NCBI GenBank assembly: GCA_965247035.1
Contig: CBDFGJ010000001.1
Coordinates: 1,054,001 to 1,118,000, forward strand
Source of the DNA: Azophilus sp965247035
GTDB lineage: Bacteria > Pseudomonadota > Gammaproteobacteria > Pseudomonadales > Azotimanducaceae
Direction of reading: 5' to 3'
DNA length: 64,000 bases
In this document: in pieces, positions 33,652-41,299 of the stretch
How the letters are laid out: each line of letters begins with the position of its first letter
Numbering within the stretch: position 1 is the first letter of the stretch
Translations under genes and position numbers: made by a program
The notes under the pieces: generated by a model
What the model was told of the DNA's origin: nothing
Databases searched by the model: none
Seen by the model: only the letters and a program-made list of their open reading frames with translations

Positions 33652-35307
33652 ATGGGGACAGTTGATGGCGCCACCCTCATGGCGCGGAGCTTGAAGCAGC
33701 AAGGGGTGGACTACATGTTCGGCATCGTTGGCTTTCCGGTGATTGGCGCCGCCGCCGCCGCTCAGCAGGTCGGCATCACTTACATTGGCATGCGCAACGA
33801 GCAGTCGGCTAGCTACGCCGCTCAAGCCGCCGGCTACCTCACCGGACGGCCTCAGGCCTGTCTCACCGTATCTGGCCCCGGCGTCATCCACGCTCTGGCC
33901 GGGCTGGCCAACGCCCAGCAAAACTGCTGGCCCATGATTCTCATCGGCGGCGCATCCCCGGTGTACCAAAACGGCATGGGCGGGTTTCAGGAGGAACGCC
34001 AAGTGCAGTTGGCCACACCGTACTGCAAGTACGCTCACGCCATTGAGCACACCGCGCGCATTCCCTACTACGTGGAGCAGGCCGTGCGCCATGCCAAGTT
34101 CGGGCGGCCCGGTGCCGCCTACCTGGATTTCCCAGACGACATCATCCGCGGTGAAGTGGACGAGGAGAAGGTCCGTGAAGCCGCAACAGTGGGCGAACCG
34201 CCAAGGAGCTTGGCCCATCCAAACGCCGTGGAAGCGGCTCTATCCGCCTTGGAATCCGCCGAGCGCCCCTTGGTGGTGGTTGGCAAAGGCATGGCTTCGT
34301 CTAGGGCGGAGGACGAGGTGCGGTCGTTCATCGAACGGACGCAACTGCCCTTCTTGGCCTCGCCCATGGGCAAAGGCATCCTGCCGGACGACGGCCCTCT
34401 ATCCGTCGGCGCGGCCCGCAGCACGGCGCTGAAGGAGGCGGATGTGATATTCCTGATGGGTGCGCGCCTGAATTGGATTATGCACTTCGGCCTGCCGCCG
34501 CGCTTTAAAGCCGGCGTTCGCGTTGTGCAGTTGGACATCGCCGCCGAGGAAATAGGCACCAACGTGCCGGCGGAGGTGGCCCTGCTCGGTGACGGCAAAG
34601 CCATTGTGTCCCAGCTCAACCAAGCCTTGGAGGAACGGCAATGGTTCTACCCGGCGCAAACCCATTGGCGCAACCTGCTAAAGGAAAAGGCCCAAGCCAA
34701 CCTCGAAGCCGTCAAGCCGATGATTGAGGACGATTCCAGCCCCATGAACTACTACCGCGCTTATAAGGATATCGAAGCTTGGCTGCCGGAGGACGCCATC
34801 GTCATCGGCGAAGGCGCCAACACCATGGACATCGGCCGTACGCAAATGACCAATCGCCTGCCCCGCCACCGCTTGGACGCCGGCACCTACGGCACCATGG
34901 GCATTGGCCTCGGCTTCGCCATCGCCGCCGCCGTCACCAACCCAGACAAACCCATCGTCTCGGTGCAAGGGGATAGCGCCTTCGGCTTTTCCGGCATGGA
35001 AATGGAGACCATGGTGCGCTACCGGTTGCCGGTGAAGATGGTGGTGTTGAACAACGGCGGCATCGGCGGCGGCGTCGGCCCCCTTAAGGAAGGACGCGCC
35101 GTTCCGCCGCCCATTCTCACCTACGGCGCGCACTACGAAGGGATGCTGATGGCCCTTGGCGGCAGGGGCTTCTACGTTGAGGACCCGGCTGATTTGCGCG
35201 GCGCTTTGGACGAGGCCATGGCTTACGACGGCCCGGCGTTGGTCAACGTGTTGATTCACCCCCGGGCTGGTCGAAAACCGCAGCAGTTCGGTTGGCTGAC
35301 AACCTAA
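33652..35307 (+). CDS. ThDP-dependent 2-hydroxyacyl-CoA lyase / oxalyl-CoA decarboxylase family
   Basis: 551 residues with all three ThDP domains. The PYR-domain glutamate is in GMRNEQSASYAAQAAGYLTG, the middle domain is intact, and the PP domain has YGTMGIGLGFAIAAAV, GDSAFGFSGMEMET and NNGGIGGG. The substrate region reads GGFQEERQ, close to the GAFQE of 2-hydroxyacyl-CoA lyases and unlike the GDYEE of oxalyl-CoA decarboxylases. The tyrosine of the decarboxylase NNGGIY motif is Gly here. AAGGAG nine bases before the ATG favours this start over one 33 bases upstream. Likely cleaves or decarboxylates a 2-hydroxy- or 2-oxo-acyl-CoA made by the adjacent CoA transferase. Confidence 0.88.
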   Translation: MGTVDGATLMARSLKQQGVDYMFGIVGFPVIGAAAAAQQVGITYIGMRNEQSASYAAQAAGYLTGRPQACLTVSGPGVIHALAGLANAQQNCWPMILIGGASPVYQNGMGGFQEERQVQLATPYCKYAHAIEHTARIPYYVEQAVRHAKFGRPGAAYLDFPDDIIRGEVDEEKVREAATVGEPPRSLAHPNAVEAALSALESAERPLVVVGKGMASSRAEDEVRSFIERTQLPFLASPMGKGILPDDGPLSVGAARSTALKEADVIFLMGARLNWIMHFGLPPRFKAGVRVVQLDIAAEEIGTNVPAEVALLGDGKAIVSQLNQALEERQWFYPAQTHWRNLLKEKAQANLEAVKPMIEDDSSPMNYYRAYKDIEAWLPEDAIVIGEGANTMDIGRTQMTNRLPRHRLDAGTYGTMGIGLGFAIAAAVTNPDKPIVSVQGDSAFGFSGMEMETMVRYRLPVKMVVLNNGGIGGGVGPLKEGRAVPPPILTYGAHYEGMLMALGGRGFYVEDPADLRGALDEAMAYDGPALVNVLIHPRAGRKPQQFGWLTT

Positions 35308-35339
35308 AGAGGCAATGCCTTGCACAGAACCACCTTAAC

Positions 35340-35479
35340 GGAGCGGGCCTGATCGGGCCTTGGTTCCGAGTGGACTTCCGGCGCTTACCTGCTAGCGCGT
35401 TAAAGTTCGCGCTGACGCCCATCTCCCAGCACGGAGACGGGGCCGGTGCGCCAGCAGGTAAGCGTCGCAAGCCCGCTCC
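35340..35479. repeat. Nested inverted repeats containing an ~80-nt stem-loop repeat, copy 1
   Basis: Inner arms GCTTACCTGCTAGCGC and GCGCCAGCAGGTAAGC (35,383-35,463) enclose a conserved core CGCCCATCTCCCAGCACGGA. Outer arms GGAGCGGGC and GCCCGCTCC add a second stem. A related core with its own arms lies at 41,475-41,553, and the left flank (GGAGCGGGCCTGATCGGGCC) recurs inverted at 41,745-41,830. It occupies the gap between the lyase and the next gene. Confidence 0.7.
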
Positions 35480-35588
35480 ACTGCAGACCGGAACGCACCG
35501 AGCAGGGTTCAGGCTCGGAGTTTTCCAACCTTGGGGTGAACCCCTAAATCAGAGCAACTCATCAGCCTTAAACCAACGACGGAGCGGG

Positions 35589-36074
35589 ATGTGCGGGCTC
35601 ATCCTGGTCGCCGCCTTGCTATGCCCCACCGCTTCACCCCAAGCCGCGGAACCGCCCGCCGCCCACATTACAGACCTAGCTTGGATGGCTGGCGCTTGGG
35701 TCGGCGCGGCCGGGGAAGACGCCACTTTGGAGGAGCTTTGGCTGCCGCCAGCAGACGATTCCATGGCCGCAGTCGTGCGGCAAACCAAGGCCGGCGAAAC
35801 CAGCATGGTCGAGCTAATCGTCATTGAACAGGCGGCGGCAACCCTGATCTTCCGCATTCAGCAATGGAGCAAAAGCTACGAGCCGCGGATGCTGGGGCCG
35901 CAGAAAATGATTCTGGCTGAAATCAGTGAACACCGGGTTCGCTTCGTCGGCACCAACGCAGACAGCCCGTTGCGTTCACTGGTCTACAGCCTTACGGCAC
36001 CGAACAACCTCAACATCAGGCTTGAGTTGAGGGCCTCACCAAGAGTCCATGCATTCAACCTAAGTCGACGCTAA
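35589..36074 (+). CDS. DUF6265-type exported protein
   Basis: 161 residues. A short signal peptide (CGLILVAALLCPTASPQAA) precedes ITDLAWMAGAWVGAAGEDAT, LEELWLPPADDSMAAVVRQT and MVELIVIEQ. 'DLAWMAGxWxG....EExWxPP.gg.m.g..R' is the start of the DUF6265/lipocalin-like family of periplasmic beta-barrel proteins of unknown role. GGAG stands five bases before the ATG. The C-terminus is a little shorter than usual. The large stem-loop repeat separates it from the lyase gene. Confidence 0.75.
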   Translation: MCGLILVAALLCPTASPQAAEPPAAHITDLAWMAGAWVGAAGEDATLEELWLPPADDSMAAVVRQTKAGETSMVELIVIEQAAATLIFRIQQWSKSYEPRMLGPQKMILAEISEHRVRFVGTNADSPLRSLVYSLTAPNNLNIRLELRASPRVHAFNLSRR

Positions 36075-36132
36075 GCAGGTTCAAAGCACATTGTCGAGCA
36101 GAATGCAGGTCGCCGTGGCCCTTAAACGACTG

Positions 36133-36447
36133 TTATCGGAATTCGCTCAAGGGCTTATCGAGGTGCTCCATCAACACCACGAAATCGACCTCCCGTCACT
36201 GCTTGTCACGCAAGTAGCGAAGCTCGTGGCGAAAGCCGTCGTGGTCTTCTAGAAAGAGGACGCGCTTGAGTAGTGTGCAGGCCACCCTGTTGTCGAACCA
36301 CGCACCGAAATCGGCCGGCACGTCCGCGTTGTCAATGAAATAGAGCTTCGGCATCTTGCGCGGCGCCCGCGCCAGCTTATGGCTGTACGGCAGAACCGCG
36401 AACACAGGTACATGTTTTCCAGCGCGGTTATCCAGCTTCCAATTGAA
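36133..36447 (-). pseudogene. DUF4143/AAA ATPase C-terminal remnant
   Basis: Reads VFAVLPYSHKLARAPRKMPK-LYFIDNADV, RVACTLLKRVLFLEDHDGFR-HELRYLRDKQ, then an in-frame TGA and REVDFVV. 'LPPYSxNLxxxxxKxPKLYFxD' and 'ELHYLRDKxxxEVDFV' are hallmark strings of DUF4143, the C-terminal domain of AAA_14 ATPases. The ATPase domain is absent and a stop interrupts the domain. The residue lost to TGA is not a conserved cysteine, so this is decay rather than recoding. Confidence 0.75.
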
Positions 36448-36907
36448 GGCGTGGAGACACCGGCATCCCGCGCCCAGCCGCTTGATTCGGGGACGGGTCC
36501 AGCCGCACCGGCTTGATCGGCGCAAACAGCAACAGCAAGCGGCCCACCCAATAGCGGTTGCTGGTGCCCTTGCCCATCAGCCGGGTGACGGTGGCGACCG
36601 CCTCCTCCGTATCCACGGGCACCGCCCTGTAGGGCGTGACCTGATCCCCTTGAATCAACTCGACGTTAGGGTTGGCCACAGCGCGATGGTACCAGCCTCG
36701 AAACCAGTGACCGGACTCCACCCAAAGCTGCCCTTCATCGTTCAATAGGCCCAACACGCGATCATGGGGCTTACCCACATCGTCAAAGGTGCGCAATACA
36801 GCCGTGTTGCCCCCGGTCGGCTGAAAGTGGCCGATGGCTCCATCAAGGATGAGCCCAAGGGCAATATAGATGCCAACAAGGGCCGCCAAAATCTTGATCA
36901 TTCTCAT
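36428..36907 (-). CDS. Deazaflavin/FMN-dependent nitroreductase-family membrane-anchored protein
   Basis: 159 residues. An N-terminal hydrophobic helix (IKILAALVGIYIALGLILDG) is followed by the split-barrel domain: RTFDDVGKPHDRVLGLLNDE, GQLWVESGHWFRGWYHRAVA, NPNVELIQGDQ, and RYWVGRLLLLFAPIKPVRLD. This is the DUF385/deazaflavin-dependent nitroreductase-like fold found in many aquatic proteobacteria. The ATG with GAGGAGG seven bases upstream is taken as the start. The last ~20 residues after VRLDP overlap the DUF4143 remnant and are probably read-through past the original stop. Confidence 0.75.
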   Translation of the reverse strand: MRMIKILAALVGIYIALGLILDGAIGHFQPTGGNTAVLRTFDDVGKPHDRVLGLLNDEGQLWVESGHWFRGWYHRAVANPNVELIQGDQVTPYRAVPVDTEEAVATVTRLMGKGTSNRYWVGRLLLLFAPIKPVRLDPSPNQAAGRGMPVSPRLQLEAG

Positions 36908-36966
36908 GTGAATGCCTCCTCGCTTCAAGCCAACAAAGGGCTGGACGGTCGTTTTGCGCCCGCAGC

Positions 36967-37126
36967 CTAGCAGTGTTGACCCGGAAAAATGAGAACGACG
37001 AACTCGTGGGGCGCTTGCTTAAGGTGGCGCCCGCGCGACGCGCTGAAATGCATCAAATCGACATCGGTGACAACAACTCCCAGAGTGGCGGCGGCGGGCG
37101 TGATGTGCGTATGGCGCGGCTCGATC
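36967..37126 (-). pseudogene. TauD/TfdA-type dioxygenase N-terminal remnant
   Basis: The minus strand reads ITPAAATLGVVVTDVDL and FVVLIFPGQHC then a stop. This matches the N-terminus of Fe(II)/2-oxoglutarate dioxygenases of the TauD family ('L.p.lGaev.gvDL...EH.VLvFpgQ'). It lacks the HxD metal site. A shorter version of the same start (ATLGAVVANVDL) follows the second GFA gene at about 37,950-38,030, as part of the tandem duplication. Confidence 0.5.
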
Positions 37127-37535
37127 AGGAATGGCCCAGCGACGCCAAGAACTCCGCCCCCGTCAGGCGGGGATGCTCGCCAGCGAAGTTGTAGCTGTTC
37201 GGCTTGTCCTCAATGTAAATCTCGCCAACCAGCTTGAAGGGGGATTCATCATCAAAGGTTCCCAGCCAGATGTGGTGTTGTCCGCTTTCCTTGGCGCGGT
37301 GGAACAGATTGGTGCCGCAACGCTCGCAAAACCCACGCTCCGCCCATTCGGATGAGCGGTAGCAGCGAATGTGCTCCACCCCGTCAAACTCCACCTTACC
37401 CACAGGCGCCGCCAAAATCGCCGCGCCGGACCAACGCCGACATAGGCCGCAGTGACAAGCATGGATGTCGGTCTCTACATCCTCCGCCGCATAGGACACC
37501 GCACCGCACAAACATCGCCCCGTCATCAACATCAT
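37125..37535 (-). CDS. GFA (glutathione-dependent formaldehyde-activating-like) family zinc protein
   Basis: 136 residues. Zinc-binding cysteine patterns are CLCGAVSY, CHCGLCRRWSG and CERCGTNLF, the complete GFA signature. A short run of ATGs (MMLM) marks the start; the first has GGCGAG upstream. GFA proteins bind S-hydroxymethylglutathione or related adducts in a few cases, but most members have no proven activity. Copy 1 of a tandem duplication. Confidence 0.85.
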   Translation of the reverse strand: MMLMTGRCLCGAVSYAAEDVETDIHACHCGLCRRWSGAAILAAPVGKVEFDGVEHIRCYRSSEWAERGFCERCGTNLFHRAKESGQHHIWLGTFDDESPFKLVGEIYIEDKPNSYNFAGEHPRLTGAEFLASLGHS

Positions 37536-37599
37536 CGTCTCGCCGTCACTGAGTTGGCTTTTGAGAGTATCGCCTTGCCTACTCAGCCGCAAGCTCGCA

Positions 37600-37830
37600 A
37601 TTCAGCATCCAATTGACGCCGGGCCTGTCGGTGCAAACACCGAAGTAGGCGCCCCAAACGTTTCATGCAGGAATCGCATCTGTTCTCCGTTCCCCCGATA
37701 GCCTGACGTTGCGGCATGGCGGCTGACATTTCCGCCTTGACGGGGTGCGCCGCCCTGATGCCGAAGCCCGCAGCCATGAGCGCACGGAGCACCGACTGCC
37801 ACCCCTCGCGCTAGAGTGATGGTAGGTGAA
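37600..37830 (-). pseudogene. DUF1156-type adenine-specific methylase C-terminal remnant, copy 1
   Basis: FTYHHSSARG, then one frame on WQSVLRALMAAGFGIRAAHP-VKAEMSAAMP. 'FTYHHS...GW..vL.aL..aGF.i.a.hPvkaEMs.a.p' is the conserved end of large adenine-specific DNA methylases with DUF1156. The rest of the gene is missing. The upstream junction lies just before FTYHHS. Confidence 0.65.
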
Positions 37831-37934
37831 GGTCGGTTCCGTCTCGACTTTCCCCTGCGTTACGCGGTACGCCCGGGTGCCGCGAAATGGGCTCAAAACC
37901 TGCGATGTCGGACGAATTCGGACAGGCTCCGCCT

Positions 37935-38745
37935 TTAGGCGGCCTTCAAATCGACGTTGGCAACAACAGCACCCAGAGTGGCGTCGGCGAACGTGGCGCG
38001 CACATGGCACGGCTCCATCAGGAATGGCCCAGCGACGCTATTAGAGCTCCGCCTCCGTCAGGCGGGGACGCCTGCCAGCGAAGGCATAGCTGTTCGGCTT
38101 GTCCTCAATGTACTGCTCGAAAGCCAGCTTGAAGAGGGATTGATATTCATCATCAAAGGTTCCCAGACACAGCCAGTAGTTCCCGCCGTCGCCGTCGCTA
38201 TCGCCGCGCCAGACCAAATTGGTACCGCAATGCTCGCAAAACCCACGCTCCGCCCATTCGGATGAGCGGTAGTAGCGAACCCTCCCGTCAAACTCCACCT
38301 TACCCACAGCCACCGCCAAAGGCGCCGCGCCGGACCAACGCCGACATAGGCCGCAGTGACAAGCATTGATGTCGGTCTGTACATCCTCCGCTGTATAGGA
38401 CACCGCTTCGCACAAACATCGCCCCGTCATCTTCTTCATCTTCTTCATCGTCTCGCCATCACTGAGTTGGCTTTTGAGAGTATCGCCCTGCCTACTCAGC
38501 CGCAAGCTCGCAATTCAGCATCCGATTGACGCCGGGCCTGTCGGTGCAAGCACCGAAAATAGACGCCCCCAAACGTTTCATGCAGGAATCGCGTCTGTTC
38601 TTCGTTCCCCCAATAGCCTGACGTTGCGGCATGGCGGCTGACATTTCCGCCTTGACGGGGTGCGCCGCCCTGATGCCGAAGCCCGCAGCCATGAGCGCAC
38701 GGAGCACCGACTGCCACCCCTCGCGCTAGAGTGATGGTAGGTGAA
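37935..38745. repeat. Tandem duplication, unit 2
   Basis: Second unit of the ~900-bp tandem duplication described for 37,050-37,830. This unit keeps slightly more of the methylase end and less of the TauD-type start. Confidence 0.85.
38041..38448 (-). CDS. GFA family zinc protein, second tandem copy
   Basis: 135 residues, clearly a paralogue of the gene at 37,125. The first motif is CLCEAVSY (Gly to Glu), the others CHCGLCRRWSG and CEHCGTNLV are complete. The loop after CGTNL is longer (WRGDSDGDGGNYWLCLG). Start among several ATGs (MKKMKKM) is arbitrary. Whether it is still functional is uncertain, but the frame is intact. Confidence 0.8.
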   Translation of the reverse strand: MKKMKKMTGRCLCEAVSYTAEDVQTDINACHCGLCRRWSGAAPLAVAVGKVEFDGRVRYYRSSEWAERGFCEHCGTNLVWRGDSDGDGGNYWLCLGTFDDEYQSLFKLAFEQYIEDKPNSYAFAGRRPRLTEAEL

Positions 38746-38793
38746 CGCAAGAATGCCGTCGTCCTTCAGAACGCGATGCGCTTCCGCAAGCAC
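38500..38793 (-). pseudogene. DUF1156-type adenine-specific methylase C-terminal remnant, copy 2
   Basis: LAEAHRVLKDDGILAFTYHH-SSARG, then after a one-base shift WQSVLRALMAAGFGIRAAHP. It carries about 15 more residues than copy 1, showing the direction of truncation. The expected 'EPIDLD...CRK' tail is already degraded. Confidence 0.65.
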
Positions 38794-38798
38794 GACTC

Positions 38799-39323
38799 CT
38801 AGCTGTTTCGCGAACGTCTAGGCGTTGGCACGACGGTCACCGGCATGTCCTCCGGTTCAAGCCCTAAGTTGATCAGCACCTTGGACATGCCGAGGAACAG
38901 GCCCACGCCAAGAGCGAGCTCCACAATTTCCGCCTCGCTATAGTGGGCCTTCAGCGCCTGTTGGAGATTGTCATCCGGGGATCTTGGAATGCCGATTATG
39001 GCGTCGGTGAGCGCCAGCGCCGCGGCCTCCCTCGGCGGCAGCGTCGTTTCATAGCCATCAGTGATTTGTTCGACTTTCCCCTCGGTCAGCCCCGCCGCAC
39101 GAGCGGAGTCAAAACGCACCTGTCGTCAGTAGCCGCAATCGGTGACGCGGGCGTTGCGGATGCGGGTCATCTCCTTGATGCGGGCTTCGGCCACGCCGTT
39201 GCGCCAGAACTCCGCGTAGAGGTCGGCGAAGAGGCTTGCCGTCTTGGGCAAATGGGCCAATACGGAGCCAAAGCTGGGTGCTTGCCCCGATAAGGCGGAT
39301 TCAACTCTCGGCTGCTTTGACAA
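38799..39323 (-). CDS. AhpD/carboxymuconolactone-decarboxylase-like protein with in-frame UGA (probable selenoprotein)
   Basis: 174 residues if UGA codon 66 is read through. The N-terminal half ends MTRIRNARVTDCGY-UGA and the second half continues in the same frame RQVRFDSARAAGLTEGKVEQ, AALALTDAIIGIP and LALGVGLFLGMSKVLINLGL. In this CMD subfamily the site is C-x-Y-C, so UGA replaces the second redox cysteine, giving C63-G-Y-U66. AhpD-like selenoproteins are known. The TTG start has GGGAG nine bases upstream. A 6-bp stem with 7-base loop lies 23 bases after UGA. Both halves are otherwise undamaged, which argues against simple decay. Likely a thiol/selenol peroxidase-type or disulphide-reducing enzyme. 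Confidence 0.75.
39090..39108 (-). promoter_or_regulatory. Weak SECIS-like hairpin
   Basis: CUCCGC pairs with GCGGGG (one U-G pair) around loop UCGUGCG, starting 17 bases after the UGA. Distance and stem length suit a bacterial SECIS, but the loop does not begin with G as in most known examples. Confidence 0.35.
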
Positions 39324-39354
39324 GGTTCGTTTCTCCCAGTCTCAATTTTCCACC

Positions 39355-39858
39355 CTAGACCAAAGCACCTTGCCTAAACGGTGGACTATCCAGTCCAGAA
39401 GCCTGCTCATCCAAGGCAAAGGCCAGCTTCCAGCGGCAGGTGGCGTCAAAGAAGGCCAAGGCGATCATCAGCGCCACCAGGCCCTGAGTACCCAACGCCG
39501 CCCGCGCCACCGCCACGGTCTCATCGCTGATCTGGTGGTGTTGAAAGGGAAATTGCTCAGCCACAACAATAGCGGCCTGCTCCACCGGGGCAAAGCCCGA
39601 ACAGTCTCCGCTTCGAAGCGCATCCACCTCCGCCGCGGCAAGCGCCGTGCCTTGATCACGCACAGCCAGCTCTTGGCAACAGCCGTGAATTGCCGCAATG
39701 CGCAGCCGGCATAGCTCCAACACCCGGTGCGGCACCTGTTGGCTATCCCACAAGGAAGCGTAGAACGCCTTGTAGCGCTCAAGCAATTGCGGGCAATGCC
39801 CCATCAGGCGCTCCATAGGGGTCGCCCCGTCCACTGGGCTAATCCAACTCAAATTCAC
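39355..39858 (-). CDS. Carboxymuconolactone-decarboxylase (AhpD-like) family protein
   Basis: 167 residues from a GTG at VNLSWISPVDG. Shows VPHRVLELCRLRIAAIHGCC-QELAVRD and LGTQGLVALMIALAFFDATC-RWKLAF. The first is the AhpD-type 'E..RLR.A...gC.yE...R' helix, here with a CC pair instead of a clear CxxC. Such proteins are trimeric or hexameric peroxidase/decarboxylase-like all-alpha proteins. It is encoded next to, and in the same direction as, the UGA-containing CMD-like gene, and the two may form a small redox operon. Confidence 0.7.
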   Translation of the reverse strand: MNLSWISPVDGATPMERLMGHCPQLLERYKAFYASLWDSQQVPHRVLELCRLRIAAIHGCCQELAVRDQGTALAAAEVDALRSGDCSGFAPVEQAAIVVAEQFPFQHHQISDETVAVARAALGTQGLVALMIALAFFDATCRWKLAFALDEQASGLDSPPFRQGALV

Positions 39859-39985
39859 GCTCCCCCACGGCCTGCACCCCAACGCTCCATGCAAAATCGA
39901 GCCTACCACAGCCAAAGACAAACGCCCTAAGCATGGCCCAACCCTTGGGTTAACATAGCCAACATCCCTACGTTGGTTCCCAGAC

Positions 39986-41299
39986 ATGGCGCAGAAATCT
40001 CCCAACGAACCGCGAAGGAGCAGACGCTTCGAGGTGCTGCGGGACGCTCTGATCGGCGTTGCCCATGACCCCTTGAGCCGGCCGCGGGACAAACGCCGCT
40101 GGGTGATGGCGTTGGCTCTGTTCGGGTCGGCCCTGCTGGGGCTGAGCCTTGGCGTCTCCTTGACGGAGCGGCCCGAAGTCACCGATGCAAGCCTGCTCAC
40201 CAAGGCCTACTACAGCTTGGGCTTGTTCGTCTTCGGCGGGCTGGACATCGGCACCCCCCAAGGCGGGCCTCTCATCGGGCGGGTGCTGTTGTGGGTCGCC
40301 TACTTCGGCGCTCCCGTACTGACCGCCTCTGCCGTCATTGAAGCCCTCGCCCGGGTGCTCTCACCGGAGCATTGGCAGTTGCGGCGCATCTCCAACCACA
40401 TCGTACTGGTGGGGGTTGGCGGCCTAACGGACAGCTATCTGCGCGTGGTGCGCAAGCATTCGCCAAAAAAGCCAGTGGTGGTGGTGGACGAACACATCGA
40501 CTTCATACGCCAACAGGAGTTGGAGCAAACTTTCAACGTCATCGCCGTCAAAGGCGACATCACCCACGACTTCCTGCTCCGAGCGCTGCGCCTAAAACAT
40601 GCCAGCAAGGTGATCCTGCTTGGCGATCGGGACTTTCAATCCTACGAAGCGGCCAGCAAGATCATCACCCGCTTCCCCCACCTGCGCACCAACGTGGTGC
40701 TGCGCTGCCATAGGTTGCGCTTCATGCGGGCCATGAACCAAACTGCAATCGCCAGCCAACTGATCAGCTTCAACGCCTATCATCTAGCGGCCAAGGGGCT
40801 GGTGCGGGAGCGGCTAATCACCCACTTCCGTAAAACCCAATCGCAGGACACCGTGGTTATCGCCGGTTTCGGACGTTTCGGCCAATCAGTCCTTGAGGAG
40901 TTGCAGGAAAACGCCGAGAACGAGCTTTCAACCGTCGCCCTGATCGACATGGACGCCGACCGCCGCGTGTTGGTGGCCGAGGAGCAGCAGAAGATCGGCG
41001 GCGCCTACCGCAAAGCGGTCTTTCAGGGCGACATCTCCCATCCCGAAGTCTGGCGGCGGCTTGAGGGCTCCATCAATCTCGCCGTCAGTTCCCCCACGGT
41101 GATTCTCGGCACCGGCAACATTGAGGAGAACTTGCGCACCGCTCTGTGGCTAAAGCGGAAACACCCCAACGCCTTTGTCTTCGCCCGCACTAACGACATC
41201 TCCACGTTGGCGTTGGAGATCGGCACCGAGCAGGACATCAACTACTTCAGCATCAAACAACTCGTGGAGGACAACATCCCAGCCACTTGGCTCAACTAA
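39986..41299 (+). CDS. Two-RCK (TrkA-N) channel-like ion transport protein
   Basis: 437 residues. A cytosolic start is followed by two hydrophobic helices (WVMALALFGSALLGLSLGVS; LIGRVLLWVAYFGAPVLTAS) and two Rossmann RCK domains (HIVLVGVGGLTDSYLRVV; TVVIAGFGRFGQSVLEEL). The loop between the helices reads FVFGGLDIGTPQGG instead of a TVGYG-type filter, so potassium selectivity is doubtful. The layout is that of ligand-gated 2TM-RCK channels. The second RCK keeps a full GxGxxG. No transport partner is adjacent. Confidence 0.8.
   Translation: MAQKSPNEPRRSRRFEVLRDALIGVAHDPLSRPRDKRRWVMALALFGSALLGLSLGVSLTERPEVTDASLLTKAYYSLGLFVFGGLDIGTPQGGPLIGRVLLWVAYFGAPVLTASAVIEALARVLSPEHWQLRRISNHIVLVGVGGLTDSYLRVVRKHSPKKPVVVVDEHIDFIRQQELEQTFNVIAVKGDITHDFLLRALRLKHASKVILLGDRDFQSYEAASKIITRFPHLRTNVVLRCHRLRFMRAMNQTAIASQLISFNAYHLAAKGLVRERLITHFRKTQSQDTVVIAGFGRFGQSVLEELQENAENELSTVALIDMDADRRVLVAEEQQKIGGAYRKAVFQGDISHPEVWRRLEGSINLAVSSPTVILGTGNIEENLRTALWLKRKHPNAFVFARTNDISTLALEIGTEQDINYFSIKQLVEDNIPATWLN

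Larger units (their letters stand above)
37050..37830. repeat. Tandem duplication, unit 1
   Basis: TauD-start, GFA gene and methylase-end remnants occur in the same order here and at 37,935-38,745. The period is about 900 bp. The non-coding and remnant parts are almost identical, while the two GFA genes differ at many codons. Confidence 0.85.

Noticed and set aside
35383..35463. Integron attC site
   Set aside because: The stem-loop size fits, but I cannot identify paired RYYYAAC/GTTRRRY core sites or an integrase, so only a structured repeat is claimed.
36133..36447. TGA in the DUF4143 remnant as a third selenocysteine codon
   Set aside because: The position is not a conserved cysteine and the gene is truncated, so it is an ordinary nonsense mutation.
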